Shown in pieces: positions 43,123 through 55,328 of a stretch of DNA of 64,000 nt. The notes below the pieces were generated by a model that saw only the letters and a list, made by a program, of their open reading frames with translations, did not search any database and was not told the DNA's origin. Position numbers and translations under genes: made by a program. The stretch's first letter is position 1. Each line of letters begins with the position of its first letter. Source of the stretch: Zygnema cylindricum (taxonomy: Eukaryota > Streptophyta > Zygnematophyceae > Zygnematales > Zygnemataceae); contig JBBHKE010002999.1 of NCBI GenBank assembly GCA_037447655.1, positions 242,409 to 306,408 of the forward strand, read 5' to 3'.

Positions 43123-46100
43123 TTATGTATATATATGTATATATATATACATATACATATATACATATACATATACATATATACATATATATATATAAAA
43201 GTGAGAAAAAAAAACAACATGAATCAACACCTTCGCACAAAATTAGAGGTACGCGAGGCAAAACCAACATCAAAATTGGGAGAGAAAAAATGAAAATTGT
43301 CAAAAATATATTTAATATATAGTTTTTATATTTTTTATATATAGTTTTAATATATTTTTACTTTCACTTAACTCGCCATATAAGTTCCATATCTGTTAGC
43401 CCTCAGAAGCTTTCAAATTCTGACAGCAAATTACCAAAACAAGATAAAAAAAATAATAATAATAATAATGAAAATGTGACCAAAAAAAAAAAGGGTTTAT
43501 CTTTAAACGAAGTTTACATAACTCGGACTTAAAAAGGTTCCATGTGCTTCAAACTTTTGATTTCACGATTTTAGTCCAATAACAAAATAAATGGGAAGCA
43601 AAAAAAAAAAACTTTGATTTCTCTCTGACAGCTTCCATGTCCTTTAGACGGCAAATACCCGAAATGGCTAGATACGAAAAAGACAAGGAAAAAACGAGAA
43701 AAAAAAAGAGAAAAAAAATGCCCAATAAAAAAAAAGGTAAAATAAAAAAAACGTAGATTTACCTTGCAATATAAGTTCCATGTCCGTTAGACGGCAAAAA
43801 TCCGAGAGATCGTACAGACGAATGGGGCTCCTGAATAAGACAACCGGCCCAATTAAGGACTCGAGAAGTTCCAAAGCCATCTCTTACATCGGTTCCCACG
43901 GAAATTTCCATCTCTTTTCCCTGCAAAAATTCAAAAAGATGTACAAAAAAAGTATAAAAAAGGTGAGAGAAAAACGTGAGAAAGTGGTGAGGAAAAGGTG
44001 CCAAAAAGTAAGGAAAAAGTAAGAAAAATGTAAGAAACACGTATAAGGCACAAATGAAAATGGTAAGAAAAAGGTTAAAAAACTCCCTTAAACTCAACAA
44101 TCCAAATCCCCTCTGATATTTAACAAATTCTAACAAACAACATTCTAACAAATTTTGATGTATTTTAACAAACTTAAACATACCAGATTTAATGTTTTAT
44201 TTTAACAAATTTTAACGTGAGTCCCAACGACTGAGTTTCTCTTACTTGACGCAAAATTGTGAGAGAAAGTGAACAGTTTCTGTTTTCATTTCCGTCTCCA
44301 ACGATTATGTTTTCGTTTCTGTTTCCGTTTCCATTTCTGTTACTTTCAACGGAATCTATCTGTTGACAAGCCAACTCCACATCACGAACGCTCGTGATTG
44401 GTTCGTTATTTATTGCCAAAAAAATATCATTTGGTTCCAAAAAAATTCCGGCCTCAGAACCGGCGAATGTTCCTTGAACTCGTAAAACTTGTCGTCGAAT
44501 AGGATCCTTTTTTACGAGTGACTGAAAAAAAAATTGAAAAAAATACGAAAAAATGAGTTGAAAAGGATTAAAAAACACCAAAAAAAAAGTTAGACAATGT
44601 TTTGCGAGCTGAAAAAAAAAAAACGGAAAGAATAATAGGGAAATGAGTTCAAAACTTTTAAAACACCAAAAAAGAAAAGGTTTTACGAGCGCCTAGAGAA
44701 ATTAGAAAAAAAAGACAACGAGTTAGAAAACGTTAAAAAAGGTGAAAAAAAAGAGACGGAAAAGGAGATCTTTTTTTTACGGCGCCTGGAAAAATTATAA
44801 AAAACATGAAACAACAAGTTAGAAAAGGTGACAAAGACAAAAAAAGATAGATAAGGACAGATACCTTTCTACAAGAGCCTGAAAAAATCAGAAAAAAGAC
44901 GAATATGAGTTGAAAAGGTTAAAAAAACGAAAAAAGTTGGACAACGGTTTATGAGAGCCTCGAAAAATCAGAAAAAATATGAAAAGACCAAGGTAAAGGA
45001 TCTTTCTGCGAGTGGCTGGAAAAATCAGGAGAAGGAAAAAAAGCGAGTTAGAAAAGGCTAAAAAGACAAAATAAAAAGAAAGAAAAAGTTATTCTTTGTT
45101 TCGAGTGCCTAGAAAAATTAGAAAAAAAAAAGAAACAAAAGTTTAAAGAAGACAAAAGGTAACAAAAGACAAGATTAAGTAGGAAAGGACAAACCGGCAA
45201 ATTAGGAAAAAAGGCAAAAAAGAGATTAGAAAACGGAAAGGCCAATTAGAAAAGGACAAAAGAAGCTACTTAACTAAATTTTTCTGTATCTAGTTTGTCC
45301 TTAATGACAAGTACTTGGCAAGTAGAGTGGTATGTTATAAGCTAATAATTTTAAGGGAAGGAAGAGCGGGAAAAGGAGAGGGGGAAGGAGAGGAAGACGA
45401 AGAGTGAGAGGGTGAAGAAGAGGGTGCAGGAGCAGGAGAAAGGGAATGAAGGAGAGAGATAGAGAGATCAAAAATTTCAAACCCCTTTTATACCCGTTCT
45501 CACCTTGACCCACTTCTCACTAAGTCCAAAATTTCGAGCTTTTGAGAGCAACATGGGGCTCAGTTCCACTTCTAACGTTCGAATCCGGGGCATTTGTTGG
45601 AGACGACCGTTTATTTGTAATAACGGAGCTCCGTTTCCGTTTCTGTTTCCGTTTATTATGGCGTTTACCACCGGCCAAACAGTGTGGATATGCAATCCTC
45701 TCACAAACTGTTGGTCTTCTGAACTCGAATCTGCATATCGAACCTGAAATAGGGAGGCGGGAGAGAGAGAGGGAGGGAGGGAGAGAGAGAGAGCAAGAGA
45801 GAGAGAGAGAAAGGAGAGAGAAGGGAAAAAGTAGAAGGAAAAAGAGTGGGAAAAAAAAGGATAAAAAAGAGGGAAGAAAAGAAAGGAAGTAAGGAAGAAA
45901 AGAAAGAAAGAAGAAGGAAAAAAGGAAAGAAAAAAATAACGAAAGAAAGAAAGAAAAAAAGAAAGAAAGAAAGAAAGAGAAGGAAGGAAGAAAATGAAAA
46001 TTGGAAAGAAGAAAAAGGAAGGGAAAAAATGTAACTACTTATGGGACTAATCTTTAATTTGAATCGTAAAAATCAAAATAATAGAATTTATATTTCTTCA

Positions 46101-46310
46101 AGCTACAGAGGTTCGAGAGAGAGGCAGAATTGGGAAAAGGGAAAAGGAGGGAGACATGGAGAGGGAGGGCGAAAGAGAGAAGAAGAAACGGAGGGGTGGA
46201 GAGAGGGGATGAGGAAGGAGAAAGGAGAGAAAGCAACAAAAGGAGAGAATGATAAATAGGGAGGAGATGGAAAGATGCAGGTGAAGGAAAGAAAAAAGGG
46301 CAGAGAGGGG

Positions 46311-46343
<33 letters not shown>

Positions 46344-49300
46344 GATATAAAATTTTTACCTGCGTGGAGAAACTTGCCCATAAAGCGTGCACTCCTCCTC
46401 TCTCGTCCGTTAGAATACCAGAAAACAGAGATCCAAAATCTATACTCCCCCCAAAAAAAGGGAAGAGGGGAAGGAGAAGAAAAAAAAACAAAAAAAAAAA
46501 TCGTGATCACTTTTATCGTAATTCTAAACACTTTCTAGAAAAAAAAAAACTTCAAAATGATCATCAAAAAGAAAAGAAAAAAGGACTACTGGACAGATTG
46601 CTGATGAGTTTTTTTCCAGTTCTCGAGTTTTTTTTAGGATTTTTTAGGATTCTTTTCTTTATTTTGTTAGATGAGGACGAAAAAAAAAAATCTAGGAATC
46701 TAGGCAAATCTAGGAAATTTAACACTCTTTTAAAAGGTTTTCAAAAGTTATACAGATTTTTTTTGGTTTTTCAGTTTTTTTTGGAGTTTGAAACATTCCT
46801 CAAAAAAATTATAGATTCAAAAAAAAGCTTATAAATACTTTCAAGGAGATCCATCAAACTCTAATAAAAATTTAACGAAAAAGATCGAAATAATCAATGG
46901 AAAATAGAAATAGAAATAGAACTTCAAAATCCAAATAAATTTGACTTTCACACATTTATCAGTTAAATGACCTTCTGGCGATTTTTCAATTATTTTAAGG
47001 TGTTCTAAGTTAATTGAAGGGTTTCTTCGAGGATCTCTTCTTTAGGGCATTTTTAAGAAGTTTCATTTTTAAGAAAAAATTCGGTTTAAAATTATAACGA
47101 TAACCTCCAAACAAATAGGGACACTCAAAGAAATACTTAATAAATACTCGAAAAAATACCTAAGAAATATTTACAGTTTAGGGGGAAAACAAATTTGGGA
47201 AAAACAGTATTTTCAGACAATTATCTTCGACAACGATAAATGGACAACAAACTAAAATAAAAACCGAATGTAGAACTACAACATTTTGACAGACAATTTC
47301 AAAAAACAATTTTAAATTTACATCTTTACCAACATGCAACAGCCACTTTAAACAACTTTAAACAAAAAAAATTACAGAAAATCCCAACAAATTTCAACAG
47401 ATTTCAACAAAATTCAGCAAATTTCAACAGCAAATTAACAATTGAAAACGTCTTAACAACATCATCTAACAACATTTAGCGTCTAACAATATTTAACAAC
47501 AGATAATAAAATTGAATAAACAATTGATAATAAACAATTTACATCATTTAACTACACCCAGTAGCAAAATTTGAACTCCGTTAAATCCACACTGAAATCC
47601 ACACTAAAAACCACACTAAAAACTGCATTCAGGTCATTTCCTCACCTGTATCGAGTTCGATGACCTCTGTATTAATTGCTCGATATCGAGGACTGTCGGC
47701 TTTTCCGATATCTAACCAAGCTCCTGGATTGGTCACAGTGGAGCGACGTGACGTGACGTGAAGACTGCGACTCAGACCCACCAGATGGACACTGGCACCT
47801 CTGCAAAGTGTGACATCTGTCACAGACAAGGGGAGAGCGAGAGAGAGGAGGGAAAGGAGGAAGAAAGAGAGGGGAAAGGAGAGTGGGGGAAAGAGGAGCG
47901 GGAGGTTTAGAGCTATTTCATGGCTTCTGCTGCATGTTGATAGCAGTGGTACTGGCCCCCCGCCTCCCCCTCCCCCTTCCCCCTTCCCCCTCCCCCTCCC
48001 CCTCCCCCTCCCCCTCCCCCTCCCCCTCCCCCTCCCCCTACCCCTTTCTCCCTCTCTCCCTCCCCTTTTCCCTCCTCCTTCCCCCCTCCCTCTCGCTCTC
48101 CCTCTACCCTCCTCCCTCTCGCTCTCCCTCTACCCCCCTCCCTCTCCCTCTCTCCCTATCTTCCTCACCGGGCAGCAGTGTGGCTGCTTTTACCGCCCTC
48201 TGTCCTCCCTCCCCCAGCGCCTCCGGTTTGTAAGCCAGAATCGCAAAATTGTACATAGGATGCAAAAATATCACCTGGAAAAAGAACCACAGAGAGAGAG
48301 GGAGAGAGAGATGGAGAAGAAGAGGGAGAAGGACAGGGAGAGGGAATGGAAGTGGGAGAGGGAGGAAAAGGTCATATACATGTGAGTATCTTCAGTTTTG
48401 TTTGTGATTTTCAAGGATTGTTATTCGTACCTCCTCAAAGGGAAAAAACGAACCTGAAATACCAAGATACTAATGTCACATTTGACTAAAATCAATTATC
48501 AAAGCAAATCATAACACTAACATTTTGAGTAAGAGTTAAACAACTTCAGTTGACATGTTGACTAATTCATTCACATTTCAACAATTTGAATTCCAATTAA
48601 ACACTTTTCTTTACAATTGAGCAATTTAGTTTACGACTCGACAGTTTGGTTACATTCTGAAAAATGGATTCACAGTTCTGTAGTTTGATTCACATAGTAC
48701 TAATTTGAGGTATAAAGAGAACTTTAATTTAATTCCCATTTAAACAATTTGATGCAAAGAAAAAAACTAATTCCCATTTAAACAATTTGATGCAAAGAAA
48801 AAAACTAATTTCCATTTAAACAATTTGATGCAAATAAAAAAAACTTACTTCTGCTGGTATTTCTATCGGATATCCCGCAAAACTCAGCATCACGTCCGAA
48901 ACAAAAACCGCAACTGTATTACAGTCAACGACAACAAGACCTAAATTTTTTTCATGATGAACAATTAATCCCGTTCCCGAAAACCGTTGCGAATGGACTC
49001 CGTCGATCATTACAGAACCTGGAACATTAACCTGAAAATAAAATTTTATGCAAAACAGTGTTGTTAAAACAACATCTGGATAGTAAAAAATCATCAAATG
49101 GAAGCTTTTTTTCATCATTACGATCTTTTTCTAACCGTTAATGTACTCGTCAACAAACAAACCCCAGTGTCTTGGCTAATACAACTTCTGTAAACCAATC
49201 CCGATTCTAGTAATCAAAAGAGATAGAAATAAAAGAGACAAGAAAACATATTTTTAACATGATATTTCAAATGAATTTCAGACTTTTAGTGAATACATGG

Positions 49301-52300
49301 TAATGTGAATTTACAGTTGGTGTCATCGAGAGTGAATACAACTTCTAAAATACGGAAAAATCAACGCTCATCTTATAAGGCAGGGAAAAATTCGATAATT
49401 CTCAGATTTCCAGATAACTGTTGATACTGAATTATCATTGCTATTTGACTTCAATTGCGGATTCAAAGTCAACTCTAATATTATTTTCAGATCAAAAGGC
49501 CAAATCTACTTTTTAGACTCGAACTTTAGTTCATAATTCCAATTAGGTTTTAAATTCCAAATGAAAATCAGTTTCCTAATAAAAAATCCAGATTAAACTC
49601 CGATTTTCACTTCCAATTTCTGTGTTATAATAAACTTATGAGATGACCAGAATATTAATTCCACACACCAAATTATATAGACAAAAATTAGCATACACAA
49701 TCCCAAAATTATAGGAAAAATATATATATATATCCGATCAATATAATACTGCAAAAAATGCATTTCAATTGATAAGAGAGAGGAAGTGATATACAGGGGT
49801 TAAAGAGACGGGAAAAGAGACAGAGAGACAGAGAGAAAGGAGAGAATTAGAAACAAAGAGAAAGAGAGAGAGGAGGGGAGGGAAGAGAAAGAGAGAAGGG
49901 GTTGGGGACGGTCATTTAAACTCACATCCAACATAACCAATGAAGGTTCGATTATATTCTCCACATCTCGAGTCACCACATCAGTGTTTCCTATTTCATC
50001 CCTTTCCAATTCTTTATTCAAATTTTCTTCTCCCTCACTACTCTCTCCTTCCTCTCCCGCTAATTCTACAACGTCACTCTCTACAATATTTTTGTCATCT
50101 TTTCTAAGTTCATTTCCTTCCATCCCTTTTCTCCCTTCGATATTATTTTCTTCGGTTTTATTTTGCCCAATTTTATTTTCTTCCGTCGCAGATTTATCTT
50201 TTTCTTTGATCTCATTATTTCCAACTCCTTTTTCTGTGAATATTCCCGTACACTCGTTTCCAGAACCTGAAAATTCAAATGCGGACGATATTTTCCACAA
50301 TCCCGTTGAATCCTGTCGTCGATAAATTTCCGGAGAGGCATAATATTCCTGTCGATCCACAGTAATTAAGGTCGTTCTCATCTGATGTCGATGAGCATGA
50401 GTATAATATTCAATCGGGACTCGATCGCCCGGTTTCAAATTCCTAAAAATTTCCAAAAATTCTTTCATTCCCGGAGTTTGTTTTCCCGCTACCGACTTAA
50501 TTATCGAAAATTTCGGAACTCGAGCTCGAGAAAACATATATCCGGGCTCTGCGACATAAACTAATCCACATTTGAACCGAAAATTTCGAGCTTGTTGGTA
50601 AGAGAGAGAGTGGATTATTCCTCCACTTATTTCAAGGAAAGCATTGGGGGTGATAGAGTGGAGATCTTGCACAAAGGGAGAGAGAGAAATAGAGGTGCCT
50701 CCTCTTTCGACAGAGAGAGAGATAGTGTTTCCGACATTGTCGTCGAGAATTATTTCCAGGTCAAGGAATTGGGTAACAACCTATGGGAGGAGGAGATAAA
50801 AAAAAGATGGGGAAAGGGGGAAGAAGAATGGGAGTCAGAGAGAGAGTGGAGGGAGGTAATTGAAGTGGAGGGAGAGAAAGGTGAAAAGAATGACTGTGTG
50901 GGTCAGGTATCTGGATAAAATGGCAAGTAAAAATTCCATTTGAGGAAAAATAAACAAAAGACGAAGGGGATGTTAATGGAATCGGATAGGGAAGAGAGAG
51001 AGAGAGAGAGGCGGACCAAAAGATAGAGAAATCCACATGCCATTGGCTAATGAAAAACAAAAAAGCAAACAAAAACAAGGGAAATCCGGTGAAAAGGCAA
51101 TGAGAAAAAAATAAAAATCTGGACCCAATATCACGATTTATGAAAGTATTTCCTTTTTTAACCCCAAATCAAAATCTACTCCATTTTTTCCTTTTCCCAC
51201 TTCGAATCAATCGTCCTCTTCTGTTTTCCTTTAGGAATCCTCCTATATCCTTTTAAACTGGAAGGAAACGCTCCACGTTTTTAAATCTCAAACTCTCACC
51301 TTTCCATTTATTTCAATCAAAATATCTCCGATTTCAAGATTCCCAAAGGCCGGTCCTCCCGGGACCACAGAATCGACGACAAGCATTCCTGTTTCGCCAG
51401 GTGGCGCACTTTGTCTCACTCTCTCTTCCGTCTTTACTGATAGACCGAGTCGACGAGTATCGTCAAATCCTTTATGGACAAAGGTTGTCTGAAAAAAAAA
51501 ACAAAACAAAGTAAATAGATTTCTCCGCAGTCTTTCTATCAGCAATTTCTTCTTTCATTTTGCCTCTTCGTTCAAACTAGTATGTCTTAGAAATTGCACT
51601 TTGATGAAGTCGCAGAATTAGATATTCAAATGGAGTTTTGAAAAAAAAAAAAAATGCTGAAGACCAAAAAAAATGCGGCATTAAAACTAGTTCTTGGAAA
51701 AAAGTTTCCGCGAGATATTAAGGACAGGATATTAGGACGATTTATTAAAGACGAGGTGTTAAAGAGAAGACATTTACATGTAAAAATAACGTTTCTTTGT
51801 CCATGGTCTGACAAAATTGATAACTGCCGGTAACAGTTATCTCTAAATGCAAAAAAAAAAACACAGCTATTGAAAAACTACCGATAAAAAATGCACTCTA
51901 AATATGACCGAATGGGGTATAAATGAAACCCCACCTGGAGAGTACCACGAGGAATCTCAAAACGCTGCCAGGTGTCACTTCCCGGTATCTTCGCCTTTCT
52001 TAAAATTTCAAATGCCCGAACTACTCTATGAAGAGGTAAATAATAAGCCGACGAACTCGAATTTTTACTTCCCGCATTCATCGCAACTGCCCGACCTTTG
52101 GAATCAATAACCGGAGATCCCGAGGAACCCCCCTTTGTACCTGATGCGGCTTGCATATAAAAAGTATTAAAATCATTATACCCATCTTTTTTATATATTG
52201 GGGCTTCTCGATCTAATCTCGCGATTGTCCCTGCAAGAATCGAAAGTTTTTCTCCCGAATCATTTCCGACAACTCGAATTTCAAGACCAACCGTGGCCGA

Positions 52301-53784
52301 CTCCGGAGATAATTCGATTTCGTCAAATTCCATAAAATGAACATTTTTGGGATCGAAATGTAAAAATCCAAAATCGTGAACAGGGTCTCGATAAAGGGGG
52401 TATACTGGAACTTCTTCTCTGTTCAGGAAAACAGCCTCAGCAATGATCGGGCCTGCATGTTAGGCAGGAAAAGACGAAAGAAATATTCATGAGAAAAAAA
52501 AATCGTTTGTTCCTTTTTTTGCGTGTGTCCGCATTTCAAAAAGGAATTGAAGCTTCAAAGATTTAATTTTCTAAGAGAAAGCTTCACAAATATTTACAAT
52601 CTAGGAAAACAAAAGAGTTGCACAATGAACAATTCTAACAAAACCAATTAAAATTTTCCAATTTAATTCGAAGACAGAGAGGGAGTGAGAGAGAAAGAGA
52701 GAGGTAGTGCCGGAAAAAATTTGACTGTGTCTTTCATTCTCAAAGGATCAATTCTAAGTGCTTTGATTTTCAAGCCAATGAAAAGCTGCCACCTGGCTTG
52801 ATAACGTGGCGATTTGTGAGAATTATGCCTCGTTCCTTATCCACAATAATTCCGGTGGCATGGCTAGCATTGGCCGTTTCTGTGTCAAACGGACGTGTCG
52901 CCGTTATCCGTAAAACGACGACTCCGCTCACAACACGACTGAGGGCAAGGCGCCAGTCCTCTGCTGTGGCTGCAAGGAGAGGGAGGGAGAGAGAGGGGGG
53001 GAGGGAGAGAGAGAGGAAAAAATACTTCCAAATCCACACAAACATTGGTGTCACACACCACAAAATCAATTATGGTTACAAAGGGAGGAGGAGAAGAGGA
53101 AGGAGAGGGAGGGGAGGGAGAGAGAGAGGGAGAGAGGGAGGGAGGAAGGGAACTCACCACAAAATCACATCGTAACTGCAATCTTTCGTCTTATTCTCCA
53201 AAAAATTCTCCGAATGAAATTTTACTCGTTTCCTAAGCATTTCTGAAGTCAATCCCTCCTCTCCTCCCTCCTCACATCCCTCCTCTCCTTTCTCTCTCTC
53301 TTCCTCCCTCTCATTTTCCCTCTCTCTCTTCGTCCCTCTCTCCTTCCCCCCATTTTGCTCTTTTTCTGCATTAATTTCTTTCCCTCTACCCCCTTTTCCA
53401 CAACTTTCACTCCCTCCTCCTTCTCCATTTTGTCTTCCAGAATTCTCCTCCCTCCTCTCCCTTCCCTTCCTTCCCTTTCCCCCTTCGCCTTCCCCCATCT
53501 CTCCTTCTCCCTCCTCTCCTTCTCCCCCCCCTCCCTCTCCCTTATTCTCTACCTCCCTCCCTCCCTCCCCATCCCCTCCGTTCCCTCCCCTCCCTTCCCT
53601 CCCCTCCCTTCCCTCCCGTCCCGAATAATTCCCCCCTCCTACCTGCTGTTCCACTAGTTGACGGATTCTCAATTTCCGGAATTGAGGGGCAAAACGACAA
53701 AAGCCTAGCTGGTGACACATCAGCAGGCTCATTTCCGTTGACTGATGGTGACTGAGGAGCTGACGTGGCAGTGTCCGTATCCAT
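42534..53784 (-). CDS. DEG7: DEG7-like serine protease with PDZ domains (multi-exon)
   Basis: Exons inferred from GT-AG sites and similarity to plant protease Do-like 7 (minus strand): 53643-53784 (5' limit uncertain), 52793-52969, 51935-52452, 51300-51488, 49926-50780, 48849-49031, 48169-48274, 47646-47816, 46360-46439, 45504-45743, 44246-44521, 43763-43920, a decayed exon at about 42717-42835, and 42534-42698. Reading phases agree across all junctions from the first exon to 43763. Catalytic triad: His in TNRHVIKPG, Asp in DPVHDFGF, Ser in [16 protein letters not shown]-type segments and a second, degenerate protease-like region follow. In plants DEG7 is a chloroplast stromal protease linked to photosystem II repair. 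The acidic linker in exon 49926-50780 is longer than usual. ATG at 53784 may not be the true start, since the open frame extends up to an acceptor-like AG at about 53814. Confidence 0.85.
42698..43920 (-). other. DEG7: DEG7-like 3' end: decayed penultimate exon and repeated exon scraps
   Basis: Exon 43763-43920 encodes [13 protein letters not shown] at its end and splices in phase 2. The next family segment should read along the lines of a short His-Arg-Tyr-Gly block; the minus strand at about 42717-42835 contains AHRYGL and, in another frame, GKKESLD, but with several small indels and two stops and no clear acceptor. The last exon 42534-42698 is intact ([19 protein letters not shown]). Fragments resembling the end of exon 43763-43920 recur at about 43620-43660, 43505-43540 and 43375-43415. 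Either the C-terminus is eroding or the assembly has errors here. Confidence 0.5.
43064..43200. repeat. (AT)n microsatellite with TATACA variants in an intron
   Basis: (TA)n from about 43067 to 43118, then ATACATAT/TATGTATA variants to about 43198. Lies in the last long intron of the DEG7-like gene. Confidence 0.9.
45757..46345. repeat. GA-rich microsatellites in a DEG7-like intron
   Basis: GAGAGA, AAAG and GGAA repeats almost fill the intron between exons 45504-45743 and 46360-46439. The open frames here are composition artefacts. Confidence 0.85.
47955..48165. repeat. (CCCCCT)n hexamer and CT-rich tract in an intron
   Basis: About fifteen near-perfect CCCCCT units on the plus strand at about 47959-48040, followed by CCCTCT variants. 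On the transcribed minus strand this is an AGGGGG run, which can favour G-quadruplexes. It lies between DEG7-like exons 47646-47816 and 48169-48274. Confidence 0.85.
49926..50780 (-). other. DEG7: DEG7-like exon with an expanded acidic linker
   Basis: A 285-codon exon. It begins [18 protein letters not shown], the end of PDZ 1, continues [31 protein letters not shown] and [14 protein letters not shown], then a long Glu/Asn/Lys-rich linker (about 49950-50240 on the DNA) and ends EPSLVMLD. Acceptor CCATAG, donor GAT-GTGAGT. The linker is low complexity and may vary in length. Confidence 0.8.
51935..52969 (-). other. DEG7: DEG7-like protease domain exons
   Basis: Two exons encode the trypsin-like domain. 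52793-52969 has [19 protein letters not shown] and [11 protein letters not shown], with the general-base His. 51935-52452 has [15 protein letters not shown] (Asp), [38 protein letters not shown] (Ser) and [10 protein letters not shown]. Acceptors TTGCAG and ATGCAG and donors CAG-GTGGCA and CAG-GTGGGG are in place. The triad is complete, so proteolytic activity is expected for this part. Confidence 0.85.
53043..53640. repeat. GA/CT-rich low complexity in the first DEG7-like intron
   Basis: Purine-rich runs at 52972-53155 and pyrimidine-rich runs at 53250-53640 fill the 673-bp intron between the first supported exon and 52793-52969. Long frames seen here on either strand are not genes. Confidence 0.8.
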
Positions 53785-54364
53785 GCCGTCAGCTTCTGCT
53801 TCGGAAGCTCTTAAAAAATAGAAATAAAAAAAAAAAAAACGAGTAAATATATAAAATTCAACTATTTTTTGAGAGGAAAACCCTAAAAAAAAATAATGAA
53901 AGCCTAAAAAAAATCCTAAATTATATAAAAAAAACCAGCAAAACTGAATCTAACATCCAGATTCCAGCAGAATAAGGAAATCATAGCAAAAAATTTAGAA
54001 ATTCAGGTAAAAAAAAACTTCAAAAAAGGCCAGGATTAGGTTAAAAAACGGAAAAAAAAACCTAACAGAACCCTAAGAAGAGCTCAAATCAACTTCCAGT
54101 CCTTCCACTGCCACAGGCTTTGCTGCTTCGCAAGTTTCGTACATGTAAGAATCGGGCTGTCCGTACATCGTCTACAGTACGGATAACTCGGATCATTCAT
54201 GGAACATAATGTCGTCATTAACACCAGCGTCAGCATCCAGACTTCTCAGCCTTCAGATCTGATTCAACGGTTGAAATGTGGTCAGCTGACGATTGCGCTA
54301 ATTAAGGCACATCATCAAGCGTCAAGCCGTCAATCAATGTAGACTACAGTACAGTACACCGTGT

Positions 54365-54417
54365 AATATCAGCACTAATAGCGATACACGGCGTGTATCG
54401 CTATTAGTGCTGATATT
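54365..54417. repeat. Perfect 53-bp palindrome at a MITE end
   Basis: Arms of 26 nt (54365-54390 and 54392-54417) around one base. The arm reads AATATCAGCACTAATAGCGA then TACACG. It looks like the left terminus of the MITE joined head to head with another copy. Confidence 0.85.
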
Positions 54418-54608
54418 TTTTTCTCCACTTAAAACATTTTTTCCCCGTACACACTTGCTGGATTGTAGATCTGACGATTACGATTGAAAGGTAAAGCTAT
54501 CGGCTTCCGATTGGCAGTCTCAAATTGAAAATCGGACAAGTGTGTACAGAGAAAAGATATTTTAAGTGGTAAAAAAAACATTAACACTAATAGCGATTCA
54601 CGGTGTAC
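54393..54608. mobile_element. Hairpin MITE, same family as 41322-41545
   Basis: Left arm GTGTATCGCTATTAGTGCTG then TTTTTTTCTCCACTTAAAA and GTACACACTTGC; the right arm mirrors it (GACAAGTGTGTAC, TTTTAAGTGGTAAAAAAAA, CACTAATAGCGATTCACGG) ending GTAC at 54608. The arms share words with the element at 41.3 kb, such as ACACTTG and ATTAGTGTTA. No coding. Confidence 0.7.
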
Positions 54609-54624
54609 TGTACGTTACAGTACA

Positions 54625-55169
54625 GTACACCGCGCATCGTTATTAGTGTCAAAGTCACTAATTTGGGTTCTTAAAACTTTGATTTTTTTCCTCAAATAGG
54701 ATACATGATTTTAATTTTTCCTTGACGTTAATTGAGGTACCGTACAAAATAGCGCAAAGAACTAAAGTTCAATAAGATCTAAATAGCATGGTGTACGATC
54801 GATGTCAGACCGTACATAACTGTACCTTTTCAAGTGAAAACTTTACAGAAAATGAATTAAATCGGACGCGTACGCATAGGAACGTGCGCTAAAAACACGG
54901 GATTGGACTGACACGTAAATTAGTCTGACATGTACGGATATTTAAATTTCACTACGGTGTACGATTATTTATACTTTGTACGAACACATATAATATGTGT
55001 ATAATCGTACAGAAAATTTTCCATTTTTGCTGTTCCAAATTAGCGTTAACACTGAAATTAGAATAAACCTTTTTTTATTTTTTTTTTCAAATTCTTAATT
55101 ATTGTCAATGACGGTATATTTACTTACACACTATTTAAACTTTGACACTAATAACGATGCGCGGTGTAC
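54625..55169. mobile_element. TIR element with perfect 31-bp GTACACCGCGCATCG ends (545 bp)
   Basis: GTACACCGCGCATCGTTATT, continuing AGTGTCAAAGT, is repeated in exact inverted form at 55139-55169. The interior holds many GTAC words and a palindrome around ATATAATATGTGTATAATCG; no plausible protein frame. Both ends carry GTAC, which could be target sequence or part of the repeat. Confidence 0.75.
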
Positions 55170-55328
55170 CTAGTCTGTACTATACTGTAAGTACTTGTAT
55201 TTCCTGCAACACGCTACCGTACGGATACCTAATGTCGTCATTTGGACGACAATATGACATCGCTCTTCGCAGACATTTGTCGGCCGTGCACGAACAGGTA
55301 AGGTTCGTTAGTTTTCTCGCCCGTGGTG

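Noticed and set aside
43125-43322. Tyr/Ile-rich open frames on both strands
   Set aside because: Translation of an (AT)n microsatellite in an intron.
45542-46259. Glu/Arg/Lys-rich frames
   Set aside because: GA-rich intron low complexity; the real exons of the DEG7-like gene on the other strand flank them.
53154-53732. 192-codon Glu/Gly-rich minus-strand frame
   Set aside because: It spans an intron microsatellite of the DEG7-like gene; splice sites on both sides and the protein family alignment place it outside the coding sequence.
54081-54147. Short upstream exon for the DEG7-like N-terminus (23-codon frame from an ATG at about 54147)
   Set aside because: A stop follows and no donor gives a phase compatible with the next exon; too weak to call.
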